A stretch of DNA of 43,643 bases from Clostridiaceae bacterium (GTDB lineage Bacteria; Bacillota; Clostridia; Oscillospirales; Acutalibacteraceae): assembly GCA_904501895.1 (NCBI GenBank), contig CAJGCX010000001.1, positions 1 through 43,643 of the forward strand, read 5' to 3'. Made by a program: the position numbers and the translations under genes. Below, piece by piece: positions 15,827-21,983 of the stretch. The notes beneath the pieces were generated by a model. The model did no database searches. It saw only the letters and a program-made list of their open reading frames with translations, and had not been told where the DNA came from. Position 1 is the stretch's first letter. Every line of letters starts with the position of its first letter.

Positions 15827-15846
15827 CAGTGAAAAATACTGTTGCT
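15813..15846 (-). terminator. Terminator of the zinc-ribbon XRE gene
   Basis: On the minus strand AGCAACAGT and ACTGTTGCT form a 9-bp stem (15822-15830 with 15838-15846) followed by TTTTGTTTT. Confidence 0.85.
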
Positions 15847-15856
15847 CGTGTAGTTG

Positions 15857-16519
15857 TTATCTTTTTTTATATATAACCAATTCAGGATTTTCGCCATTTT
15901 CTTCATAGGTGCAGACAAGGATAAAGTCCATATTTGCCACGATGCCGAAGCATCTGTCACCACCGAATTCGCATTCCAACTGACTACCGAGGTAAGTTGC
16001 TTTGTCATCAAGAAATTTCACAACCTGTCCGTTAGGGAGTCGGTATTCAAGATTTACGAAACTGCCCGACAAAACATTCAGACTTTCCACTTTTGGTAAG
16101 CCTTCAATATTAAGAAGTGTGTTGATTTCATCGATGATTTTCTTTTTGAATTCCTCAAACATTTCCTTGCTGCCAATATGTGAATACTGTTTCCAATAAT
16201 CAAGGGTGAAATCACCATCAGCATAACACCATTTACAATATTCTTCGTTAAAAGTGCCATTGATTTCTTTGCTGATGTCAGCATCATTCAAGGGCATTCC
16301 ACAACATCCACAAACCAACTGACATGGAGAGCCTAAAAGCGTGTTGATAGACACATCAAATAGTTTTGACAAAAGTTTCAGGGTTTCTGTGTTAGGTGTG
16401 GTTTCACCATTTTCCCAACGGGACACTGCCTGACGAGTTACAAAAACTTTTTCTGCAAGTTCATCCTGTGATAAACCTTTTTTAGTTCTCAATTCAAGAA
16501 TAATATCCTTAGTTTCCAT
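15857..16519 (-). CDS. XRE-family regulator with zinc ribbon
   Basis: The 220-residue protein has an N-terminal XRE helix-turn-helix (about 7-60, LSQDELAEKVFVTRQAVSRWENG). Next is a putative zinc-ribbon segment of the zf-ribbon_2 type, with CGCCGMPL (70-77) and EYCKWCYADGDFT (93-105) supplying the four cysteines. An alpha/beta C-terminal domain with LGSQLECEFGGDRCFG follows. The zinc ribbon suggests metal sensing or a structural role; the regulated genes are unknown. GAGGTGAG precedes the ATG. Its promoter (TTGTTC-17-TATAAT, 16539-16567) is directly followed upstream by four 21-bp-phased iterons (16609-16682), likely binding sites for a regulator. Confidence 0.88.
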   Translation of the reverse strand: METKDIILELRTKKGLSQDELAEKVFVTRQAVSRWENGETTPNTETLKLLSKLFDVSINTLLGSPCQLVCGCCGMPLNDADISKEINGTFNEEYCKWCYADGDFTLDYWKQYSHIGSKEMFEEFKKKIIDEINTLLNIEGLPKVESLNVLSGSFVNLEYRLPNGQVVKFLDDKATYLGSQLECEFGGDRCFGIVANMDFILVCTYEENGENPELVIYKKR

Positions 16520-16538
16520 TAAATCTCACCTCAAAAAT

Positions 16539-16567
16539 ATTATACCATTAACAACTTCAATGAACAA
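16539..16567 (-). promoter_or_regulatory. Promoter of the zinc-ribbon XRE gene
   Basis: On the minus strand TTGTTC (16562-16567), a 17-base spacer and TATAAT (16539-16544) lie about 20 bases from the start codon. The iteron array begins about 40 bases upstream of the -35 box. Confidence 0.65.
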
Positions 16568-16608
16568 GCAACTCGCTGTTGCGATGCAGGGAGTGATATT
16601 TTATACTC

Positions 16609-16682
16609 TGCAACGATATGGGGTACTGTGTAAACGATTACCCATACTCTGTAAACGATTTGGGGTACTTTGTAAACGATTA
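16609..16682 (+). repeat. Iteron array, GTAAACGATT with 21-bp period
   Basis: GTAAACGATT occurs at 16630, 16651 and 16672, exactly 21 bases apart. A degenerate fourth copy (TGCAACGAT) lies at 16609, also 21 bases away. The spacers (CCCATACTCT, TGGGGTACTTT) are also related. Two helical turns per repeat place all sites on one face of the DNA, as for cooperative protein binding. A reading frame through the array encodes a 7-residue repeat, but this is a by-product of the period. Confidence 0.85.
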
Positions 16683-16748
16683 CTTTTGCGATGTGTACTT
16701 CAAACACACTTTTCACCGCTTTTTTACTGCTGTTTTGGGCATAAAAAA

Positions 16749-16829
16749 GACCGAAACCCCTATATTTCAAGGGATTTCTCGTGTATCAATACCGAGGTAC
16801 TGAGGTGGTCGTCATGACAGGAGTCGAAC
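16749..16829 (-). repeat. tRNA-Pro 3'-end-like repeat with terminator, copy A
   Basis: Read on the minus strand, GTTCGACTCCTGTCA followed by CGACCA (16806-16829) matches the T-arm and 3' end of the intact tRNA-Pro at 23394. Next comes a 57-bp segment (16753-16809) identical to copy B at 19842-19898, including a GAAATCCC/GGGTTTC hairpin and T-run that acts as a terminator. There is no 5' tRNA half, so it is not a tRNA gene. Confidence 0.8.
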
Positions 16830-17069
16830 TAGTTTAGGTATTAAGAATTCGGATTAAAACATAGAAATGTTTATGGGAAAATGTGTAAATATTTTCATTT
16901 CTGCTTATCAACAAAATCTTCAGCATCGAGATGCCTGATAAACGAGTGAAAAATAAAGAAAGAGATGTAAAAAGTTCCTACATAAACAATCCCATCTTGT
17001 TTTTTATCACTATCAAATTCGCAACAACGATTTTAGTAATGCGGCTGTTGTGGATAGGAGGGGAAATAG
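16830..17069. other. Intergenic stretch, nothing recognised beyond a ribosome binding site
   Basis: This is 240 AT-rich bases between repeat copy A and the next gene. No reading frame, repeat or clear promoter was found. GGAGGGGA at about 17057-17064 serves the gene at 17070. Confidence 0.5.
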
Positions 17070-17282
17070 ATGAAATATGTAGCTTTGCCACATTTTACAA
17101 AGGTTGAAAACAAAATAGTAAAGACATGTGCTATTATTGCTTTCAAAAAACATATTCCTGTTAAGGTTGTGAAAGATGTATCTTTAGATGTTAAAGCAGT
17201 TCAAGATTTAGTTAAGAAATTAAACGAAAACGAAGTTGAACTTGTACATCTTTATGATGTTATAGAAGATTTCTTATTCTAA
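17070..17282 (+). CDS. Small DUF6514-like protein
   Basis: The 70-residue protein starts MKYVALPHFTKVENKIVKTCAII and ends LVHLYDVIEDFLF. This looks like the DUF6514 family of small clostridial proteins: a short beta-strand N-terminus and a helix ending in HLYDVxEDFL. Function is unknown. GGAGGGGAAATAG precedes the ATG. It lies 82 bases upstream of the ECF sigma gene, whose promoter starts 29 bases after its stop, so it is probably a separate transcript. A similar protein is encoded at 19069 at the other end of the same segment. Confidence 0.65.
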   Translation: MKYVALPHFTKVENKIVKTCAIIAFKKHIPVKVVKDVSLDVKAVQDLVKKLNENEVELVHLYDVIEDFLF

Positions 17283-17310
17283 TAACATACATCATTATAT
17301 AAGTCAAATC

Positions 17311-17339
17311 TTGCTTTATGTGTCGAATTAATGTATAAT
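17311..17339 (+). promoter_or_regulatory. Promoter of the ECF sigma operon
   Basis: TTGCTT (17311-17316), a 17-base spacer and TATAAT (17334-17339) lie 25 bases upstream of the sigma start. This is a housekeeping-type promoter. An ECF-type autoregulated promoter may exist but was not seen. Confidence 0.7.
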
Positions 17340-17363
17340 TTTTCCAAAAAGGGGAGATTATAT

Positions 17364-17909
17364 ATGCTGTCAATATGCTTAGCGTTACTTCAAAATCCAG
17401 AAGACAAACTGCGATTTGAAGAGTTTTATAACAAATTTTATAATACAATTTATTTCATTGCGAAAGACCATTTAAAAACTAAAGAAGCAGCCGAGGACTG
17501 TGCGCAAGAAATAATGATTCGTTTTGCGAAAGACTTCCATAACATAAAGCAAGAGTTTGACGATAAAAGTTTTAAGAATTACGTTCGAGTAGTAGCAAAA
17601 GGCATTTCAATTGATATGTATCGTAAGGAGAAGAAACATATTGAACACGTTGTAGATGCTGATTTAACAGAATTTCGTAATCTTTCTGTTGATGAATTTG
17701 AGGTTTGCGACACAATGCTTTTAAAACAAGCTGTTGATGCAATGCCTGAATCATATAAATATGTTTTCTGTCTAAAATATTATTATGAATTCAGTGGTGC
17801 AGAAATTTCTGCAAAAACAGGAATATCAGAAACATCTGTCAGACAAAAATGTATGCTCGGAATGAAATTTGTTAGAAATTATATAAAGGAAGCAGAGAAT
17901 AATGACTAA
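17364..17909 (+). CDS. ECF-type RNA polymerase sigma factor
   Basis: The 181-residue protein has sigma region 2 (about 15-85: FYNKFYNTIYFIAKDHLKT, then AAEDCAQEIMIRFAKDF with the acidic residues that contact core polymerase) and region 4 (about 125-175: MPESYKYVFCLKYYYEFSGAE, ISAKTGISETSVRQKCMLG as the -35-binding HTH). No extra C-terminal domain is present. I chose ATG 17364 because GGGGAGA lies just upstream; the ATG at 17331 overlaps the promoter -10 box. It overlaps the next gene by 8 bases, the usual coupling of an ECF sigma with its membrane anti-sigma factor. Confidence 0.9.
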   Translation: MLSICLALLQNPEDKLRFEEFYNKFYNTIYFIAKDHLKTKEAAEDCAQEIMIRFAKDFHNIKQEFDDKSFKNYVRVVAKGISIDMYRKEKKHIEHVVDADLTEFRNLSVDEFEVCDTMLLKQAVDAMPESYKYVFCLKYYYEFSGAEISAKTGISETSVRQKCMLGMKFVRNYIKEAENND

Positions 17910-18531
17910 TTTAGCAAAAGCTTGTGAATTGTCGCTCAACGACTGGTTAGCAACTTTTCCTGATACAATCCCTGAAGCAGAGCGTAGCAAAAAACACGAA
18001 AAATGGAAGAAAAACCTTTTTAACAAAATGCGTGATGACCATTATCACAGGTTTACAACGAGAACCATTAAAGTGATGTTGGTGGCAGCAATTTTATGTG
18101 CATTGTTGTTGACAGCATTTGTTATTCCGTCATCAAGGGAATTTATGCTTGATAAGTTTGATATTGCAAGTAGATACAAAATTACTGAAAATAATAAAAA
18201 TTCTGTTTCTGGTGAAATTACTGTTGGATATATACCAGATGGGTTTCAATTAGAAACTAAAGATGTATTGGAGAAACTAGTTCAATCCAAATATATTGCA
18301 AAAAATGGTCAGTTTTTTACTATTTTTAAGTGCACATCATCAATTGAAGTTTATTTTGATACTGAAAATTATTTATCGGAAGAAATTATAGTTGATGGTA
18401 TTGAATATATTTATTGTCAAGGAAATTTAAATATGAATAATTTGATTTGGACAAAAAATGATTATGTTTATAGGATTGATGGCACACTTTCTAAAGATGA
18501 GTTTATAAAAATTGCCAAAACAGTAGATTAG
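17902..18531 (+). CDS. Membrane anti-sigma factor-like protein, DUF4367-like
   Basis: The 209-residue protein has a cytoplasmic N-terminus (1-57), one membrane helix (about 58-78, VMLVAAILCALLLTAFVI) and an outside domain with GYIPDGFQLE and a final IDGTLSKDEFIKIAKTV. This order matches DUF4367 proteins, which accompany ECF sigma factors and hold them at the membrane. It is translationally coupled to the sigma gene (overlap 17902-17909). The N-terminal part (LSLNDWLATFPDTIPEAE) would contact the sigma factor. The signal that releases the sigma factor is unknown. Confidence 0.8.
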   Translation: MTNLAKACELSLNDWLATFPDTIPEAERSKKHEKWKKNLFNKMRDDHYHRFTTRTIKVMLVAAILCALLLTAFVIPSSREFMLDKFDIASRYKITENNKNSVSGEITVGYIPDGFQLETKDVLEKLVQSKYIAKNGQFFTIFKCTSSIEVYFDTENYLSEEIIVDGIEYIYCQGNLNMNNLIWTKNDYVYRIDGTLSKDEFIKIAKTVD

Positions 18532-18584
18532 ACTAACAAAATCTTCCTTAATTACGATATAGTGAGTTAAGGGAGGTGAAAACA

Positions 18585-18989
18585 ATGTCAAATATCAAAA
18601 AAAGTCTTAGTGTTGTTTTAATTTTTACAATGCTTTTTTCAGTTTTTGTAATTAATACTTCTGCTAACACAGTTGAAGAAGAAAATGCTATAATGCCACG
18701 CTTTTCTACAATTAGTGCAATTTCAACATCCTTTACTATCAGTGGATTAAATTCAACTTCCACAGTTTCTCTGTCAGCAAAGTATTCAACATCACTTTAC
18801 ATTAAGATAGAGTTGCAAAAAGAAAAATCAACAGGCTATGAAACTATTGAAACTTGGACTAAGTCAGGTACAGGTACAATGCTTGCTCTCGAAGAAAACA
18901 GACTTATCAATATTTTCAGTGATTACAGAATTAAAGTAACTTGTACAGCTGGTAGCGAAACATATACAGTATACGACTATCCGGATTAA
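18585..18989 (+). CDS. Small secreted protein, DUF6147-like
   Basis: The 134-residue protein has a clear signal peptide (about 1-27: KKSLSVVLIFTMLFSVFVI, cleavage probably after TSA). A serine/threonine-rich domain of about 100 residues with alternating beta pattern follows (STISAISTSFTISGL, SLSAKYSTSLYIKIELQ). It resembles DUF6147-type exported peptides of gut Clostridia. Function is unknown. GGGAGG at 18571-18576 supports ATG 18585 over the GTG at 18576. It lies 54 bases after the anti-sigma gene, without a terminator between, so it is probably the output gene of the sigma operon. Confidence 0.7.
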   Translation: MSNIKKSLSVVLIFTMLFSVFVINTSANTVEEENAIMPRFSTISAISTSFTISGLNSTSTVSLSAKYSTSLYIKIELQKEKSTGYETIETWTKSGTGTMLALEENRLINIFSDYRIKVTCTAGSETYTVYDYPD

Positions 18990-18998
18990 TCTAGAAAA

Positions 18999-19032
18999 AA
19001 ACAACCTCTGTGAGTAATTGCAGGGGTTGTTT
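18999..19032 (+). terminator. Terminator of the ECF sigma operon
   Basis: AAACAACCTCTG (18999-19010) and CAGGGGTTGTTT (19021-19032) form a 12-bp stem with one wobble. The T-run is contained in the stem's 3' end. Confidence 0.75.
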
Positions 19033-19068
19033 GACTATCTTCAAGAATGTTTATAAGGAGAATTGGAA

Positions 19069-19287
19069 ATGAAATATGAGGTCTTTTCTCATAAGGTCAC
19101 AATTGAGGGAGAAATAATTGATACCTTTGGTATTGTTGCAACAGACCAACAGGGGAATACATATACTTTTGATGACATTACTACATCAAGGGAATACCTT
19201 GAAAAGTTTGTTGCATTTCTTAACGAAGAAAATGTTTCTCTTAAGTGCTTTAAAATATTTCTTGAACTCTTTATAGATAGTTTATAG
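19069..19287 (+). CDS. Small protein, possibly DUF6514-like
   Basis: The 72-residue protein begins MKYEVFSHKVTIEGEIIDTF. Its layout follows the protein at 17070: I-x-T-x-x-I-x-A near residue 17-25, then D-I/V-x-x near 38 and a helix with FVAFLNEENVSL matching LVKKLNENEVEL. The last 14 residues (KCFKIFLELFIDSL) do not match the HLYDVIEDFL end, so it may be diverged or altered at the 3' end. AAGGAG lies nine bases before ATG 19069. A bidirectional terminator follows. Function is unknown. Confidence 0.55.
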   Translation: MKYEVFSHKVTIEGEIIDTFGIVATDQQGNTYTFDDITTSREYLEKFVAFLNEENVSLKCFKIFLELFIDSL

Positions 19288-19297
19288 GCAACAAAAA

Positions 19298-19325
19298 GGA
19301 CTGGTGTAAAAACCAGTCCAATTTT
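19298..19325. terminator. Bidirectional terminator
   Basis: GGACTGG (19298-19304) pairs with CCAGTCC (19313-19319), with AATTTTAAT on the plus side and TTTTTG on the minus side. It serves the convergent genes at 19069 and 19324. Confidence 0.8.
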
Positions 19326-19557
19326 AATATTCTTTTACCTTTTTAATACATTCTTCACACAAAGAAAGTTCTTCATTTACATTTTCTGCTGTGCCACATA
19401 ATTTGCATTTTGGTGTAACCACCTCAATGGTCAGTTTGCCATCATTCTCATATAATACAACCTTTGTACCTGTGCTTATATTCATTTTATTACGATATTC
19501 TTTCGGTAAAACAATTCTTCCTGCCTCATCCACTGTCTTGACTGTACCATAGAGCAT
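19324..19557 (-). CDS. AbrB-like transition regulator with zinc-ribbon tail
   Basis: The 77-residue protein has an N-terminal AbrB/SpoVT swapped-hairpin domain (LYGTVKTVDEAGRIVLPKEYR, then MNISTGTKVVLYENDGKLTIE). A short C-terminal zinc-ribbon-like part follows (CKLC at about 52-55, CEEC at about 69-72). AbrB proteins bind AT-rich DNA as dimers or tetramers. I chose ATG 19555-19557, where the AbrB domain begins; an upstream ATG at 19620 adds unrelated residues. The four-copy iteron array at 19679-19771 lies about 120 bases upstream and is a candidate for control of this gene. Confidence 0.88.
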   Translation of the reverse strand: MLYGTVKTVDEAGRIVLPKEYRNKMNISTGTKVVLYENDGKLTIEVVTPKCKLCGTAENVNEELSLCEECIKKVKEY

Positions 19558-19659
19558 AGTTATCACCATTTCCTTGTCGAATTTTGTTGTATTACACCAC
19601 CAATATACTAAAAATGGCAAAAAATGTCAAGTTTTAGTCTTTCTCCTTGTGACAATTAT

Positions 19660-19701
19660 GTCCGTTTTTGTGTACACCGTTTACGATTACACGAAAATTT
19701 T
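19660..19701 (+). repeat. 42-bp dispersed repeat, second copy
   Basis: It matches 14685-14726 in 41 of 42 positions and contains the first iteron of the array at 19679. Confidence 0.8.
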
Positions 19702-19772
19702 ATACTTCGTTTACGATTTGTACTTTTAGGGCATGCTCCGTTTACGATATGGTATACTCCGTTTACGATTAC
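19679..19772 (+). repeat. Iteron array, GTTTACGATT spaced 30, 31 and 21 bp
   Basis: GTTTACGAT occurs at 19679, 19709, 19740 and 19761. The distances 30, 31 and 21 approximate three and two helical turns. The unit at 19740-19760 (GATATGGTATACTCC spacer) resembles units of the 16609 array, though the core there reads GTAAAC instead of GTTTAC. Confidence 0.8.
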
Positions 19773-19841
19773 TATTTTTGAGACATTCTGAAAACAAAAA
19801 AAGCACCCTAAAAAGAGTGCTTAATCTGCTTGGAAAATGAA

Positions 19842-19918
19842 GAAACCCCTATATTTCAAGGGATTTCTCGTGTATCAATACCGAGGTACTGAGGTGGTGG
19901 TCGTGACAGGAGTCGAAC
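19842..19918 (-). repeat. tRNA-Pro 3'-end-like repeat with terminator, copy B
   Basis: On the minus strand GTTCGACTCCTGTCA plus an altered acceptor end (19895-19918) is followed by the 57-bp segment identical to copy A. A further hairpin (AAGCACCCT/AGAGTGCTT) lies at 19801-19822. The sialidase gene ends 18 bases from the T-arm piece. Confidence 0.8.
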
Positions 19919-19936
19919 GAGATTTTTATATATTGA

Positions 19937-21433
19937 TTACATCAAACCTAATTTGAATTTAATGTTTGCAATTACTCGTTTTATTTTTAATGAACGTTGT
20001 GTTTTTGGAGAAAGGTCTTCTTTGAAATCAAGATTTTCACTGTTGATTTCATTGATTATGCCATCATTTGAAACACTAAAAATTGTGTATTTAAGATGTG
20101 CAGCCTCGTCTTCATAGAAAACTGCAAAATTCCCGTCAGAAAGTTCAGTTAAGCAGGAATAACCATAAAATCCCTGTGTTAAATGATATTTGCTAATCCA
20201 GTTAATCTGACCATCATCTTCTGTAATACCAACACGAAGCACACCATCTGCTCTTGCTTTAAGATTTCCTCCAGCTGAGCAAAGAATTACTTGTTTTTCG
20301 TTAATTTTTTTGCTTGTTTCCATAAGTGAAACCATACAGTTTTTTGTACCCTCAAGGGACTTGTCTGCACGGAATGTTGTCCAAGTTTCTCCGCCATCAA
20401 GACTGTCAGAATATGCTATATAGTTGCTCAGGTTTCTTGCATACATACGAAGTGCTTTGTAATTTTTGCCTTCGATTTTTACAAGCTGAGCTTCACTTGT
20501 TTTGCCAATACCTTTTTTGATTTTTATTTTATTACTTCTGTGCCAAGTCATACCGTTGTCATCAGAATAAATTGCACTTGCGTTTTCGAAAATAGGGTCT
20601 TTAAAGAGTCCGTTATTATCATAAACACAGAATAAAATTCTTTCTTTTCCGTTATGATTAATAACCATGCCACGACCTGGACCAACACCTAAAAATGATT
20701 CTTTTTCATTTTTTACAAACTCTGAAACGATTTGTGGAGCACTCCAGGTTTTACCATTGTCGTCAGAATATCTCAACCATAAATAAGTGGTTTTATAGCA
20801 TTTTAATTCTGATGCACTATAAAAAATATTCTGTTGAACTTTCACCTTTTCAGAGCCTTTTTGTTCTGTATAAAGTGGCTCGTCGTTTTTATAAAGACGA
20901 AATTCACGGTCGATTGAATATTCTGTAATTTTGTTATCATTTCTTGTAAAAACAGGTGCAAAATCGTTTTCAAAATCGCCAACATAAAACTTGAAGGTGT
21001 CTAATTTATCGCCGTGATTACCATTTGTGAGAAGAAGATGTTTTTTGCCGTTGATATCGCAGAAGCCTGTACCGGTCTTGCACTGAAGATATCCGCATTC
21101 TGATGGTTGAGCATCAACAAGCATAAAAATTCGCCCAGTACTTGACTGCACAATAACAGAGTCAATAAATGATGCACTGTCAGTTGATGTGACTGTATCG
21201 GCATAGTCATCAAAATGGTTGACCATTATATAATCCCAGCTATCATATCCGTCTTTTGAAATTGCTACAGCTATATCAATGTTGTTAGGGGAGTCTGACC
21301 CGTGACTGTAACGGATATCTGCACCTGCTATAATACTGCCATCATTGAGAGTGTAAAGAGCAGGAATACGATTGCGTTCAGAAGCAAATTCTTTATTGTC
21401 AAAAATTTGCTCATAAATGATTTTTGAATTCAT
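19937..21433 (-). CDS. Sialidase (GH33-type), no signal peptide
   Basis: The 498-residue protein is a six-bladed-propeller sialidase. The N-terminal RNRIPALYTLNDG (20-32) is the FRIP-type motif with a triad arginine, and HGSD47 probably gives the acid/base aspartate. Three good Asp boxes are visible (SDDNGKTW, SDDNGMTW, SLDGGETW) and one weak one (SKDGYDSW). YGYSCL near 425 may contain the catalytic tyrosine. It would remove terminal sialic acid from glycans. There is no signal peptide or anchor, so it acts inside the cell or is released some other way. AAGGAG precedes the ATG. It is a single-gene segment between tRNA-like copies B and C. No sialic-acid uptake or nan genes are in the window. 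Confidence 0.88.
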   Translation of the reverse strand: MNSKIIYEQIFDNKEFASERNRIPALYTLNDGSIIAGADIRYSHGSDSPNNIDIAVAISKDGYDSWDYIMVNHFDDYADTVTSTDSASFIDSVIVQSSTGRIFMLVDAQPSECGYLQCKTGTGFCDINGKKHLLLTNGNHGDKLDTFKFYVGDFENDFAPVFTRNDNKITEYSIDREFRLYKNDEPLYTEQKGSEKVKVQQNIFYSASELKCYKTTYLWLRYSDDNGKTWSAPQIVSEFVKNEKESFLGVGPGRGMVINHNGKERILFCVYDNNGLFKDPIFENASAIYSDDNGMTWHRSNKIKIKKGIGKTSEAQLVKIEGKNYKALRMYARNLSNYIAYSDSLDGGETWTTFRADKSLEGTKNCMVSLMETSKKINEKQVILCSAGGNLKARADGVLRVGITEDDGQINWISKYHLTQGFYGYSCLTELSDGNFAVFYEDEAAHLKYTIFSVSNDGIINEINSENLDFKEDLSPKTQRSLKIKRVIANIKFKLGLM

Positions 21434-21484
21434 CTTGTTTCTCCTTAGTTAAATAAGAAATGTTTATATACAGCAATTATATCA

Positions 21485-21527
21485 TTAAAAAAATAAAAGT
21501 ACAACAGTTTGTATTAAAACCGTTGTA
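21485..21527 (-). terminator. Terminator attached to tRNA-like copy C
   Basis: On the minus strand GTACAACGGTTTT and AAACTGTTGTAC pair with one mismatch (21499-21527), followed by TTTTATTTTTTT. It lies upstream of the sialidase start and insulates it from the ABM gene. Confidence 0.75.
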
Positions 21528-21533
21528 CTTAAG

Positions 21534-21557
21534 TGGTCGAGATGACAGGAGTCAAAC
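21534..21557 (-). repeat. tRNA-Pro 3'-end-like repeat, copy C
   Basis: On the minus strand it reads GTTTGACTCCTGTCA, then four changed bases and CGACCA. It is the most diverged copy (T instead of C in the T-loop) and lacks the 57-bp flank of copies A and B. Confidence 0.7.
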
Positions 21558-21582
21558 ATATGATATCCTCTTTTCAAAGAAA

Positions 21583-21608
21583 AAGCAACAGTTTTCAGGC
21601 TGTTGCTT
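21583..21608 (-). terminator. Terminator of the GH32-ABM operon
   Basis: AAGCAACAG (21583-21591) and CTGTTGCTT (21600-21608) form a 9-bp stem, with a run of T on the minus strand (TTTTTCTTTG). Confidence 0.85.
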
Positions 21609-21629
21609 ATGGGTTTAATTCATAATAGT

Positions 21630-21962
21630 TTATTCTTTAATAAATGCTTTATCTTTTTCGGGGATACCTGATTCGTTGAAAACATATCGTTCGACTTTCA
21701 TACTCAAATCATACTTTTCACGCAAGTCGATGATTTTTTGCATCATCGGTGATTTGTGGTGAATGTCGAGTACTTGTTGATTTTCCCAACTGTCAATTAA
21801 GAGAACAGTTTCATCATCATTCATGGGTAAAAAGTATTCATATTTCAAATTGCCTTTCTGGGCACGAATTTCGTCAACAATGCCACTTGAAAGCATTTCA
21901 TCTGCGAACTTTCTTGCGTTTCCGTTTGTGCCTGAATAGTAAATGTTTATTGTTATTGCCAT
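21630..21962 (-). CDS. Antibiotic biosynthesis monooxygenase (ABM) domain protein
   Basis: The 110-residue protein has the ferredoxin-like ABM fold: MAITINIYYSGTNGNARKFADEM, a central LKYEYFLPMNDDETVLLIDSW and IHHKSPMMQKIIDL. The family includes heme-degrading and quinol monooxygenases and proteins of unknown role; the YgiN-like pattern (xYEYFxPxxDxxxxxLxxxW, HxxSPMM) fits best. I chose ATG 21960-21962 because AAGAGGTGAT precedes it; an ATG directly after the GH32 stop (21983) would lack a binding site. It is in one operon with GH32, whose stop is 21 bases upstream. A link to sugar use is not obvious. Confidence 0.8.
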   Translation of the reverse strand: MAITINIYYSGTNGNARKFADEMLSSGIVDEIRAQKGNLKYEYFLPMNDDETVLLIDSWENQQVLDIHHKSPMMQKIIDLREKYDLSMKVERYVFNESGIPEKDKAFIKE

Positions 21963-21983
21963 TTTATCACCTCTTAAATCCAT

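Noticed and set aside
16609..16682. CRISPR array
   Set aside because: The period is only 21 bp, with four units, similar spacers and no cas genes.
16560..16817. Reading frames with a repeated 7-residue unit across the iteron array
   Set aside because: The repeat follows from the 21-bp DNA period, frames exist on both strands, no ribosome binding site is present and the frames run into the tRNA-like repeat.
19063..19287. Frameshift at the 3' end of the small gene at 19069
   Set aside because: The end differs from the related protein at 17070, but reading other frames does not restore the HLYDVIEDFL pattern, so divergence is simpler.
16806..21557. Additional tRNA genes at the T-arm copies A, B and C
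   Set aside because: Only the 3' part is present; no anticodon or D arm can be formed upstream.
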